Origin: DASWZN01 sp963841635
GTDB lineage: Bacteria > Acidobacteriota > Terriglobia > Bryobacterales > Bryobacteraceae
Direction of reading: 5' to 3'
NCBI GenBank assembly: GCA_963841635.1
Contig: CAWJDO010000002.1
Span: 1,984,001-2,048,000 of the forward strand
Length of the DNA stretch: 64,000 nucleotides
A program made the position numbers and the translations under genes. The notes below the pieces were generated by a model. It had not been told where the DNA came from. It saw only the letters and a list, made by a program, of their open reading frames with translations, and ran no database searches. Positions 16,862 through 24,321 of this stretch are shown here, piece after piece; position 1 is the first letter of the stretch; every line of letters starts with the position of its first letter.

Positions 16862-18076
16862 ATGTCCAGAACCAAGTTCACGCTGCTCCTCATTATCCTC
16901 CTTGGAATCGGACTGGCCGTGTGGATTCACGAGCGCAGCACGGCGGCTCTGGCCGTCCAGTTCGCCCCGGTGAAGCGCGAAACGCTGATCAGCAGCCTCA
17001 CCACCAATGCCAAGATCGAGCCTTCCTCCTGGGCGCCAATTCACGCCGAGCGGGCCGGACTGGTCGAGCGGCTGGCCGTCCATCGGGGGCAAGCCGTGCG
17101 GAAGGGGGACCTCGTCGCCGAGCTGACCTCCGGGGACGCGCGAGCCGAAGTGGCTGCGGCCGAGGCAGCGGTGGCGCAGACACGCGCCCAGCTCGAAACC
17201 GTCCTCCACGGCGGGACGGCGCAGGCGAAGGTCGACATCGCCAATGAGATCGCGCGCAACCAACTGGAGCTTGAAGCCGCCCAGCGCGACTACGAGATCA
17301 CCAAGCGCCTGGCCGCCAGGCAGGCTGCCACCGGGCAGGACCTGGTTGACGCCGGGCAGCACGTCGAGCGGCTCAAGGAAGCCATCGCCGGCCTGGAGAA
17401 GAAGCGCGTTGTCCTGATCGACGTGCCCGACCGCGCCTCGGCCGAGGCCAAAATGCATGAAGCCGAGGCCACCCTGGAGCAGGCCAGGCTGAAGCTGGAG
17501 CGCAGCGAGATTCGTGCCCCCATGAATGGCACGGTCTACGATCTGCCCATTCGCCAGGGAGTGTTTCTGAATGCCGGCGACCTGGTAGCCAGCGTTGGCG
17601 ACGTGGAGAAACTGCAGGTTCGCATCCAGGTGGATGAGCCCGAATTGGGCCGCGTCGGCGTGGGAATGCCGGTCACCGTGACCTGGGACGCGCTGCCGGG
17701 ACGGCAGTGGCATGGGAGAGTCGAGAAGATGCCCACCGAGGTGACCCCGGTCGGCACCCGCCAGGTCGGCGTCGCTCTGGCCACCATCGACAATTCCGAC
17801 CTGAGGCTTGTGCCCGGCACCAATGTCAACGTAGAGGTCACCTCGCAGGTAGTCGCCGACGGCCTGACGATCCCGAAGGAAGCGATTCGCACCGAGGGCG
17901 GCAAGACCGGCGTCTACCTGCTTCGCGACGGCCGCGTCGAGTGGCGCCCCATCCAGCTAGGAGCCTCGAGTATCACGCGAGCCGTGGTTGTCTCTGGCTT
18001 GTCCGAAGGCGACAGGGTCGCCTTGCGCACGGAACGCGCTCTCCGCAACGGCCAGCCTGTGCAGCTGACCGAGTAG
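16862..18076 (+). CDS. HlyD/RND-type membrane fusion (efflux adaptor) protein
   Basis: A protein of 404 residues from ATG 16862 (a start at 16844 adds 6). One N-terminal membrane anchor (TLLLIILLGIGLAVWI) is followed by the biotinyl-lipoyl half (HAERAGLVERLAVHRGQAVRKGDLVAEL), a long coiled-coil hairpin (about 95-190), the second lipoyl half (IRAPMNGTVYDLPIRQGVFL) and a beta-barrel domain. It would link an inner-membrane pump to an outer-membrane channel. No pump gene follows: two hairpin terminators come directly after, so the partner lies elsewhere or the protein is an orphan. Confidence 0.9.
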   Translation: MSRTKFTLLLIILLGIGLAVWIHERSTAALAVQFAPVKRETLISSLTTNAKIEPSSWAPIHAERAGLVERLAVHRGQAVRKGDLVAELTSGDARAEVAAAEAAVAQTRAQLETVLHGGTAQAKVDIANEIARNQLELEAAQRDYEITKRLAARQAATGQDLVDAGQHVERLKEAIAGLEKKRVVLIDVPDRASAEAKMHEAEATLEQARLKLERSEIRAPMNGTVYDLPIRQGVFLNAGDLVASVGDVEKLQVRIQVDEPELGRVGVGMPVTVTWDALPGRQWHGRVEKMPTEVTPVGTRQVGVALATIDNSDLRLVPGTNVNVEVTSQVVADGLTIPKEAIRTEGGKTGVYLLRDGRVEWRPIQLGASSITRAVVVSGLSEGDRVALRTERALRNGQPVQLTE

Positions 18077-18124
18077 GACTTGTGGGGCGGCACTCGACAG
18101 GTGCTGGCAGGTGTTCGAAAGCGG

Positions 18125-18154
18125 AACCGCCAGACTCTGGCGGTTCTTGCTTTT
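18125..18154 (+). terminator. Intrinsic terminator 1 of the efflux adaptor gene
   Basis: AACCGCCAG pairs with CTGGCGGTT across a three-base loop, followed by CTTGCTTTT. It lies about 50 bases past the stop. Confidence 0.8.
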
Positions 18155-18184
18155 CGGGCGCAGATTTCAAAGGGGTTAATTCTC

Positions 18185-18218
18185 AAACCGCCAGGGCTCC
18201 GGCGGTTTCTTCTTTCTG
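18185..18218 (+). terminator. Intrinsic terminator 2, near-copy of the first
   Basis: AAACCGCC pairs with GGCGGTTT across an eight-base loop, followed by CTTCTTTCT. The stem is nearly the same as that of the terminator 60 bases upstream, which suggests a local duplication. Confidence 0.7.
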
Positions 18219-18246
18219 GGAGGGATAACAGATGAAAGAGAACGAG

Positions 18247-18400
18247 CGGACGTGGACGTCCGGCGCAGCTCTGGAAAGCCGCCAACTCCGGCTATCCGCA
18301 TCCTGGAAAACCGAGTGGCATTGGGTCGGGTTGGTAACCCGGCGGTGGGCTTCGCTGACGGCTTGCGCGCAGCGCATTGCGTGGCAGGATGGCATCCTGC
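18247..18400. repeat. Family B modular palindrome array (three modules)
   Basis: Three perfect short hairpins with GG-type loops are spread over the spacer: CGGACGT-GG-ACGTCCG (18247-18262), CGGGTT-GGT-AACCCG (18327-18341) and GCAGGAT-GGC-ATCCTGC (18384-18400). An open frame at 18232-18486 reads through them and is probably not a gene. The rest of the 18219-18577 spacer shows no coding signature. Confidence 0.7.
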
Positions 18401-18577
18401 GGGCCGGTTGCGAAGCGATCAGCTTTCAGCCTTCAGCTTCGGTCTACCAAACCAGCATGGCCCAGCTCAACCGAGTCGCGGCATGAAGAATCGTCGCGGG
18501 CCGCGAAGAAATCGGGACACAGTAATACAATGCGGCGCCGTCCGATCCATCGACCACCTTCTCTGGGATAATGAATT

Positions 18578-19171
18578 GTGCCCAAGACCCGAGATCTCGA
18601 GGCCGCCCTGCGCCGGACCGAGCAGCAGCTCCAGCTGTTCCAGAAGATCAGCCGTTTCATGGTGCGCGAGCTGAGCCTCCAGGAGGTCCTGCAAGGCATT
18701 GTGACGCTGGTAGTGGATTTCACGGCCTGCGACTCGTGTTTGATCTACCTGCTCGACAACGACGAGCTGGCGTTGTGCGCTTCGAATAACCCGCACCCGT
18801 CCGAGATCGGCAGGATCCGGCTGAAACTGGGCGAGGGCCTGACCGGCTGGGTGGCCAAGGAGCGGCGGTTGGTCGCGATTTCCCGGGAGGCCTACGCGGA
18901 TCCGCGGTTCAAGAGCTTTCGCGACCTTCCCGAAGACACCTTCGAGGCGTTCCTCTCGGCGCCCGTGATCGCGCGCAACCGCGTGGTCGGGGTCATCAAC
19001 GTGCAGCACCGCCAGCCACATCAGCACGGCGGCAGCGAGATGGAACTACTAACCACCGTCGGCGAGCAGGTCGGCTGCGCACTGGTGCTGGCCCGCATGG
19101 CTCCTCTGTCCGTGGAGAACGCGAATCACGTGGACCTGGTTCTCTCCGGCCGCATTCCACCGCGCTCGTGA
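18578..19171 (+). CDS. GAF-domain protein
   Basis: A 197-residue soluble protein starting with GTG 18578. A short N-terminal coiled coil (LEAALRRTEQQLQLFQ) leads into one GAF domain (about 30-170) with the typical LKLGEGLTGWVAKERR and APVIARNRVVGVINVQH. GAF domains bind cyclic nucleotides, haem or other small ligands; no output domain is attached here. The stop is followed after one base by the start of the BNR-repeat gene, so both are co-transcribed. The ligand is unknown. Confidence 0.88.
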   Translation: MPKTRDLEAALRRTEQQLQLFQKISRFMVRELSLQEVLQGIVTLVVDFTACDSCLIYLLDNDELALCASNNPHPSEIGRIRLKLGEGLTGWVAKERRLVAISREAYADPRFKSFRDLPEDTFEAFLSAPVIARNRVVGVINVQHRQPHQHGGSEMELLTTVGEQVGCALVLARMAPLSVENANHVDLVLSGRIPPRS

Positions 19172-19172
19172 G

Positions 19173-20288
19173 ATGAGCACGCCATCGAGGACGCTCGCGC
19201 TGGCGCTTGTCGCCCTGTGGCCCGTCCTGGCGACGGCGGCCGAACGGTGGCACCTCCAGTACTTCTACGATCCCGCGGAGGATTCCGAGTTCACCATAGC
19301 GGATCTAGCGTTTCCCTCCGAGCGGGTTGGAATCGCCGCCGGCCAGGTGGTGGGGCGGGGCAAGCCGAAACCCTACGCTGTCGCCACCACCGACGGTGGC
19401 CGGACGTGGGCTCCCCTCGCCGTCCCCGATATCGCCATTTCGCTTTTCTTCCTGGACGAGCACACGGGATGGCTGGTGGCGTCCAAGAGCATCTGGCGCA
19501 CCGGCGACTTCGGCCAGAAGTGGACCAGGCTCAAGCCGCTGCCCGGCGCGCTCCGCGTCTACTTTCTGGACCAGAAGCAGGGGTGGGCCGCCGGAGGGAA
19601 CAAGTCGGTCTGGCAGACCGCCGATGGCGGCGATACCTGGACGCCGGTGCCGGCTGCCGCCACGCCGGAAACGGCGCGAGCCCACAGCGTGTACGGTGCC
19701 ATTGCCTTCGCAACCCCCAAGGACGGGATGATCGTGGGCTGGAGCAAGCCGCCACGCTCCGGCGAGCGCGACAGCGCTCCCGATTGGGTGGACCCGGAGG
19801 CTCAGCCCCGCGAATGGCCGGGCCTCGCCATGTCACTCCAGACGAAGGATGGCGGCCGCACCTGGAAATCGTCCCAGACCTCCATGTTCGGTCAATTCAC
19901 GGCGCTCAGCCTGGCGGCCGACGGGCGGGGGCTCTTGCTGGTAGAGTTTTTCGGCCGCTTCGACTATCCCTCCGAGGTCTACAGCCTGGATCTCGCCTCC
20001 GGGAAGACCGCGCGCGCGTTCCGGCGCAAAGACCGCGCTGTGACCGACGTTCTGGTCACCGCCAAAGGGCCGGCCTACCTCGCGGCGATCGAGCCGCCTG
20101 GAACTCTCTTTCACTCGCCCGTTCCAGGAAAGCTCAAGATACTGAAAAGCGACGACTTGGAGAACTGGACCGAGATGAGTGTCGATTACCGCGCCGTGGC
20201 CCGCCGCGCGAATTTGGCTACCCCCGACGGCAAGAATGTCTGGGCCGCAACCGATACCGGGATGATCTTGAAGCTGTCCTCGGAATAA
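19173..20288 (+). CDS. Secreted BNR/Ycf48-like beta-propeller protein
   Basis: A 371-residue protein with a signal peptide (cleavage near ATAAE). It carries repeated Asp-box motifs, TTDGGRTWAPL near 90, TADGGDTWTPV near 150 and TKDGGRTWKSS near 226, which define BNR or Ycf48-like propellers. The family includes photosystem assembly factors and many extracellular proteins of unknown role. It is translationally adjacent to the GAF protein (1-base gap). No enzyme residues can be assigned. It is followed by the long non-coding stretch at 20289-21188. Confidence 0.82.
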   Translation: MSTPSRTLALALVALWPVLATAAERWHLQYFYDPAEDSEFTIADLAFPSERVGIAAGQVVGRGKPKPYAVATTDGGRTWAPLAVPDIAISLFFLDEHTGWLVASKSIWRTGDFGQKWTRLKPLPGALRVYFLDQKQGWAAGGNKSVWQTADGGDTWTPVPAAATPETARAHSVYGAIAFATPKDGMIVGWSKPPRSGERDSAPDWVDPEAQPREWPGLAMSLQTKDGGRTWKSSQTSMFGQFTALSLAADGRGLLLVEFFGRFDYPSEVYSLDLASGKTARAFRRKDRAVTDVLVTAKGPAYLAAIEPPGTLFHSPVPGKLKILKSDDLENWTEMSVDYRAVARRANLATPDGKNVWAATDTGMILKLSSE

Positions 20289-20339
20289 TCCGGGCGAGAT
20301 ACCGAAACACTCTGTGACGTTTTTGTTTCATTGACCTTC

Positions 20340-21100
20340 CCGCTCCGAAACAGGAGTTTCGACCGCTGTTTTATCCACATGAGATTCAGAGTCGAGCTCT
20401 CTTATCTACTTGAATACAAGACAGAAAGAATCTGCGGAAATCGAATCGTAACAACGCGTTTTCATTTGACTGAAGAAACGTTCAGGCGCAAGATAGAGAA
20501 GGTTCCAAGAGGTTCACGGAACAGCGAGTCACGCGGAACGAGGCGGACCTGGAACGGTGATCCGGTGGAAAGGGTTGCAAAGCTTAGACCACCGGGGAGC
20601 GAAGGGCATCGGACGGAACGCGGAGGCAAGCTTCCGGCGGTAAACCGGGACGAGCTTTGAACCGGAAGGATCGAAAGGTCCGGTCGGGGAGCAAGGCCCG
20701 GAGAGCCAACCGGAGTGGCGGGAGAGTTTGCGGCAACGGGCTGCAGGCGCTGATCCGGCCCGCGACGGAAAAACCGGTCGCGGGGCGGGGAGTCGGTAGT
20801 CGAACGGGCTGCAGGCAAAGCCGTCAGGAAGTCAAAGAGGCAGGCCGGGAACTTTAACCCCGGAGAGGTGGCCTGGAAACGGGCAGCCGCTTCGGGCGAG
20901 AGAAAGGCCGTCTCGAGACTTCGGCTTCATCGTTGATCGGTTGCCCGACGGCTTTCGGGGCAGCGATCCGTAGCGGTCAAAAGCCGTTGCGGGGAGCAAC
21001 GAGGGCGACGCGGGCAGATCGGCGAGTGCCATGTTCGGGCCGTGCATGCCGGCTGGTGAACGAGCTGCTAAGTGGGTCACTTGGAACCATTTTTCTTTTT
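20340..21100 (+). ncRNA. Candidate large structured RNA
   Basis: A gene-free stretch that is purine-rich on the plus strand and dense in nested stems. Clear ones are CGAAAC/GTTTCG (20346-20361), CTGAA/TTCAG (20470-20485), CCGGTGG/CCACCGG (20562-20595), ACCGGA/TCCGGT (20661-20684), a 9-pair stem at 20758-20786, CAGG-CCGGG/CCCGG-CCTG (20841-20875), CGGGCA/TGCCCG (20880-20947) enclosing GCCG/CGGC and CGAGA/TCTCG, and ACGGCTTT/AAAGCCGT (20948-20987). It ends in an intrinsic terminator. The 5' end is not known; a local drop in GC at 20320-20480 may hold the promoter. I do not recognise RNase P, tmRNA, 6S or a group II intron in it. Confidence 0.55.
21073..21100 (+). terminator. Intrinsic terminator of the candidate RNA
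   Basis: TGGGTC pairs with GAACCA (one G.A mismatch) across a five-base loop, followed by TTTTTCTTTTT. There is no plus-strand gene between 20288 and here, so its natural customer is the structured region upstream. Confidence 0.75.
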
Positions 21101-21120
21101 GCCCCCTACTGCGCCAACTC

Positions 21121-21150
21121 CACCGAACCGCGAACGTGAGTGAGCGGACC
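21121..21150 (+). repeat. Family A hairpin repeat, copy 2
   Basis: CACCGAA is followed by the hairpin 21128-21147: CCGC/GCGG, tandem G.A and A.G mismatches, inner stem AC/GT and loop GTGA. The AC/GT pair replaces the usual CC/GG, a compensated change. Confidence 0.85.
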
Positions 21151-21188
21151 TATTCCCAGTCAGCCGGCAGACTTGCGGCCTCCCTGCG

Positions 21189-21617
21189 CTATGAGCTCTC
21201 GCCCGGGCCAGGCGGGCTCGACACTTCCTGCTGCACCGCTTCGGGTTTGTGGCCGTGACGGCGCTTCGCTTTCCTCTTCAGCGGATCGTATCTCTCCTTG
21301 CGCCTGCGAAAGCTGATGAAGTTGGTGCGGCAGTACTCGCAGCGGTAAGGATTCGCCCCCAGGCTCAGCATCAGGCCGGTGAAAAAAGACACTCGATAGT
21401 CGTTCCTGGACCAGCGGCTCAAGTCCATCCTCCAGCAACGGGGGCACCGGGCGAATCTCATAGCGGAGATGCGCCACGTCCGTTCAATGAAGCGGCAGTA
21501 GCAGGAGCGGCAACGCAAGGGGCGTATTCCAAGAATGCTCCACAGGCGCTCGGACTTGTTGCGCAGGTGCGCGTAACGAAGATTCCTGCTTCCGCACTTA
21601 GGACAGGTTACTGACAT
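21189..21617 (-). CDS. Zinc-ribbon protein of unknown function
   Basis: A 142-residue basic protein from ATG 21617 (start MSVTCPKCGSRN). Four Cys pairs are visible: CPKC, CRSC, CPRC and CEYC, enough for two zinc ribbons. Two moderately hydrophobic stretches lie between them. The tail is Lys/Arg-rich (RRRKERYDPLKRKAKRRHGHK) and then Pro/Gly/Ser-rich. Binding to nucleic acid is possible given the charge, but no family is recognised. The start lies 20 bases inside the upstream aminotransferase gene, so translation is probably coupled. Confidence 0.72.
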   Translation of the reverse strand: MSVTCPKCGSRNLRYAHLRNKSERLWSILGIRPLRCRSCYCRFIERTWRISAMRFARCPRCWRMDLSRWSRNDYRVSFFTGLMLSLGANPYRCEYCRTNFISFRRRKERYDPLKRKAKRRHGHKPEAVQQEVSSPPGPGESS

Positions 21618-22461
21618 AGCTTTCGTTGTACTTATCGACTCCACGCTCGAAAGCGGCTTCCAGAACCTCACGCACCTGGCGGTTCCGGGACGAGAGCGCT
21701 TGGCCCTCGATCGAGACCACCGGCAAAAGGTTGCGCGTGGTCGAAGTGATGAAAACCTCGTCCGCGCTCATCAGGTCCTCCAGGCGGAGCGTCTCTTCCC
21801 GAATCGCGATTCCTTCAGCCGGAGCGATCTCGAGAAGGATCTCCCGCGTTACGCCCGGCAGGCACCCTGACTCGAGCGGAGGGGTGAGGACCTGGCCGTC
21901 GCGGATCATGAAGACATTCGCCGACGTGCACTCGCTCACCTCGCCCCGCTCGTTCAGAAGCAGAGCCTCGTCGCAGCCGCGGGCGTGAGCCTCTTCGAGC
22001 ATGACCAGATTGAGGGCCCAGGACAAACACTTAACGCCCCGAAACCGCGAGCCCGCATGCCGCGCCTGTTCCTGGACTGCCAGCTTCACACCCGCCCCCC
22101 AGTCCTTCAGTCCGGCGGTGAAAATGAGCAGGTCGAAGTCGCGCTCTGGCGATCCTTCCCAGATGCCGCCGCGGTTGCGCACCACGATGGTCCGGGCGGT
22201 GCCGTCACCAACGTGGTTCACGGCGATGAGCCTGAGCAGGCGCGAACGGATATAGGCCGGGTCGGTGGGGAAGGGAACCCTCAGTGCGGCCGCGTCGCGT
22301 TTCATCCGCTCCCAGTGGCGCTCGAAAGCGAAAGGAATCCCGCGGACGATCCGCAGGGTGCTGAAAACGCCCCAGCCGGAGGCCAGTCCGACCTGCCCAG
22401 GGGCCAACACTTTCGCCGAGGCCTCTCGGATGTCGTCGTTGTGCAGAACCAGCGCGTGCAT
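21598..22461 (-). CDS. Class IV aminotransferase / aminodeoxychorismate lyase family
   Basis: A 287-residue PLP enzyme of fold type IV. The PLP lysine is in FRGVKCLSWALN (near 145), and the cofactor-binding stretch is RGEVSECTSANVFMIRDG (near 175-190) followed by CLPGVTREILLEIA. The family contains aminodeoxychorismate lyase (PabC), branched-chain aminotransferase and D-amino-acid aminotransferase; residues that separate them cannot be judged safely here. The gene overlaps the zinc-ribbon gene by 20 bases. A family B repeat lies upstream. Confidence 0.85.
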   Translation of the reverse strand: MHALVLHNDDIREASAKVLAPGQVGLASGWGVFSTLRIVRGIPFAFERHWERMKRDAAALRVPFPTDPAYIRSRLLRLIAVNHVGDGTARTIVVRNRGGIWEGSPERDFDLLIFTAGLKDWGAGVKLAVQEQARHAGSRFRGVKCLSWALNLVMLEEAHARGCDEALLLNERGEVSECTSANVFMIRDGQVLTPPLESGCLPGVTREILLEIAPAEGIAIREETLRLEDLMSADEVFITSTTRNLLPVVSIEGQALSSRNRQVREVLEAAFERGVDKYNESYVSNLS

Positions 22462-22506
22462 TGTGGAACAACTATTCTACAGGAATCCCGGGCCTCAATT
22501 CGGCCT

Positions 22507-22550
22507 TGTGGGGCAGGCGTCCACGCCTGTAGCGGGTCTCCAGACCCGCC
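22507..22550. repeat. Family B modular palindrome array (two modules)
   Basis: After GTGGGG, two perfect hairpins follow each other: CAGGCGT-CC-ACGCCTG (22514-22529) and GCGGGTCT-CC-AGACCCGC (22532-22549). The array lies a few bases from the stop of the HipA-like gene. Confidence 0.9.
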
Positions 22551-22555
22551 GCTTC

Positions 22556-23383
22556 TCACCGCCAGTTCGGGAACGAGGCGGGCTTGGCTCGACGGCAGTC
22601 TTCAAGCAACCCGGCCACGCGGCCGCGGCGCTCCATGAGCTGTTCGAGAAGTTCTTCCAGGCCTTCCTGCTCGCCCTCCATCCACTGCAAGGGGACGCTG
22701 CGGAAGGCCTGGTCCATCACCTCGACCGGGAAGTTGGCGATGCGATCGAGCCAGGGGGAAAAGTCGTCCAGCGAACGGATCGTCTCGTACACCAGCGGCC
22801 GGTGGTAGATGCCGTGGAGCGGGGAGTCCGGGTAATCCCAGTAAGGCCCGTTGAAGACGAAGCCGTGGTCGATCATCCAGGCCAGGAAGCCGGGACGCGT
22901 CGCCGTACGCGCCGCCGTCCACTCGCTGATGCGGCTCCGGAAGAATACCGCCTGCCTACCGTCGGCGTTGCCGGTCCACTTGTCGAAGGCGAGCATCCCG
23001 ATGAACTCGCGCAGGTTGACCACCTGGCCGAGCAGCGCGTCCGGAAGGAAATCGTAAACCGCGAGTTGATCGGGATCCCCGGGGTACCGGGAGCCGAAAT
23101 GCCAGCCCGGCTCGACCGGGACCCGGTGTGAGCCCAGTTGCAGCGACACCTCCGGGTTGGCAGCCAGGAAGCCGGCCGACACCGAGACGACCGCCACTTC
23201 GGGGGCCGCGATTTGCAGGTAGCGCAGGAGGACATGCGCCACCGCCTCGTTGATCAGAACCCGCCGGTGCTGGGGGTTGTTGAGGAACTTGACTACGTAG
23301 AAATTCCCGTCGCCGGCCTCGATCAAATGCGACTGCGCGCCGCCGCGCATCCTTCTGATGTGGCGGCTGGCGTTAACCGGCAT
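22556..23383 (-). CDS. HipA-like kinase (stand-alone)
   Basis: A 275-residue protein resembling the HipA_2-type kinase-like family. The N-terminal half has GGAQSHLIEAGDGNFYVVKFLNNPQHRRVLINEAVAHVLL, the pattern of a nucleotide-binding lobe with the K of YVVKF. AFDKWTGNADGRQAVF then supplies the conserved Asp region, and MIDHGFVFNG the likely metal-binding Asp. Classical HipA is a serine kinase acting with the HipB antitoxin. No HipB-like gene is adjacent, so this may not be a toxin. The target is unknown. Confidence 0.78.
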   Translation of the reverse strand: MPVNASRHIRRMRGGAQSHLIEAGDGNFYVVKFLNNPQHRRVLINEAVAHVLLRYLQIAAPEVAVVSVSAGFLAANPEVSLQLGSHRVPVEPGWHFGSRYPGDPDQLAVYDFLPDALLGQVVNLREFIGMLAFDKWTGNADGRQAVFFRSRISEWTAARTATRPGFLAWMIDHGFVFNGPYWDYPDSPLHGIYHRPLVYETIRSLDDFSPWLDRIANFPVEVMDQAFRSVPLQWMEGEQEGLEELLEQLMERRGRVAGLLEDCRRAKPASFPNWR

Positions 23384-23433
23384 GAGAACTTGTTACCCTG
23401 GATCTGAGCCTTCGATTAAGGAGAAACACTTCC

Positions 23434-23640
23434 ATGGAAGACCAGACCTCTCAACAAGGAACATCGCCGCGCAGTAAGGAAGAGATTTCGCTGGAGATGA
23501 TGAAATTCATCGCCGTCACTACAGGATACGGCAAAGGCGTCCCGGCCGCTGGCTATACGGGGAAGCAATCGAAGACCCCCGAGGAGTACGCGGAGGCACT
23601 CCTGCACCTGTACCAACGGTGCCGCGAAGTCCTCGGGTAA
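23434..23640 (+). CDS. Small conserved hypothetical protein
   Basis: A 68-residue soluble protein with a good ribosome-binding site (AAGGAG about 12 bases before ATG 23434). It has an N-terminal Ser/Gln-rich segment, then EEISLEMMKFIAVTTGYGK, and ends in a helical EEYAEALLHLYQRCREVL. No catalytic motif is visible and no family is recognised with certainty. It is divergent from the HipA-like kinase (50 bases between starts) and convergent with the histone-like gene. Confidence 0.75.
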   Translation: MEDQTSQQGTSPRSKEEISLEMMKFIAVTTGYGKGVPAAGYTGKQSKTPEEYAEALLHLYQRCREVLG

Positions 23641-23646
23641 CGGTGA

Positions 23647-23667
23647 GCGCCGGCAGGGAGCCGGCGC
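23647..23667. terminator. Strong hairpin between convergent genes
   Basis: GCGCCGGC pairs perfectly with GCCGGCGC across AGGGA. It sits between two gene ends on opposite strands. There is no T-run, so rho-independent termination is uncertain. Confidence 0.4.
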
Positions 23668-23695
23668 CCGGTGCGCGCCGCTCAGGCCTGGCCGC

Positions 23696-24208
23696 CTACT
23701 TCTTTTTGGCGGCTTTCTTCGCCTTCTTGGCGACCTTCTTTACGGCCTTCTTCGCGACCTTCTTGACGGCCTTTTTCGCCTTCTTCGGGGCCACCTTCTT
23801 GGCAGCCTTCTTGGCGGGTTTCTTCTTGGCGGCCTTCTTCACGGCGGCCTTCTTCACCACCGCCTTCTTGACGACAGCCTTCTTCACCACCGCCTTCTTG
23901 ACGACAGCCTTCTTCACCGGAGCAGCCGCCTTCTTGACCGGAGCGGCAACCTTCTTGGCCGGCTTCTTCACGGGCGCAACCGGAGCGGGTGGCACTTCGG
24001 CCACAGGGGCGGGTTCGGATGGTGCTGGTGCGGGAACTGGAGCTACCTCAGGGGCGACGGGTTCGACCATTTCTTCTTCCTCCTCCTCATCCTCGTCTTC
24101 TTCGGGGCCGTACTCTTCCAGGTCGGATTCAAGCTCGACGTGCTCTTCGTTGAAATCGAAATCGTCTTCCTCGTCCGTCATGCGCGCGGACGCGAGCCTA
24201 TCAAACAT
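23696..24208 (-). CDS. Histone H1-like protein with acidic N-terminus
   Basis: A 170-residue protein starting at ATG 24208 with AGGAGG 8 bases upstream. Residues 10-46 are highly acidic (an EDEDEEEEEE run). A Pro/Ala/Val linker covers 47-80, and residues 80-170 are almost only K, A, V and P in KKAVV, KKAAK and KKVAKK repeats. The C-terminal part matches the lysine/alanine repeats of bacterial H1-like DNA-binding proteins. The acidic part may fold back on the basic tail or recruit partners. The repeats are also visible in the DNA (23851-23910). Confidence 0.8.
   Translation of the reverse strand: MFDRLASARMTDEEDDFDFNEEHVELESDLEEYGPEEDEDEEEEEEMVEPVAPEVAPVPAPAPSEPAPVAEVPPAPVAPVKKPAKKVAAPVKKAAAPVKKAVVKKAVVKKAVVKKAVVKKAAVKKAAKKKPAKKAAKKVAPKKAKKAVKKVAKKAVKKVAKKAKKAAKKK
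23851..23910. repeat. 30-bp exact tandem repeat inside the histone-like gene
   Basis: A 30-base unit starting TCTTCACCACCGCC occurs at 23851-23880 and again unchanged at 23881-23910. It encodes two KKAVV-type decapeptides. Identity at third codon positions points to recent duplication. Confidence 0.95.
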
Positions 24209-24283
24209 TTCTTAGCCCTCCTGTATGAGCGTGGTCACACCTTAGAATAACTCCATTTTTTGAGAAGGCAAGAGTAGGGTTAC

Positions 24284-24307
24284 AAAAAAACGGAGGCTGA
24301 GGTCCGT
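24284..24307 (-). terminator. Intrinsic terminator of the lytic transglycosylase gene
   Basis: Read on the minus strand, ACGGA pairs with TCCGT across an eight-base loop and is followed by a run of seven T. It lies 15 bases past the stop at 24322. Confidence 0.85.
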
Positions 24308-24321
24308 CGGGCGGGAGCGTG

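Noticed and set aside
18232..18486. An 84-codon frame with ATG and a GGAGGG-like site after the second terminator
   Set aside because: It reads through three family B hairpin modules and an AGCTTTCAGC repeat, and its residue make-up (Trp/Arg/Ser-rich) is unlike a protein.
20331..20660. A 109-codon plus-strand frame in the structured region
   Set aside because: It is Arg-rich without any domain look, and the DNA is better explained by stem pairing.
20340..21100. RNase P RNA, tmRNA or group II intron
   Set aside because: None of the conserved cores I know (for example the P4 region of RNase P, the tag frame of tmRNA, domain V of group II introns) is seen.
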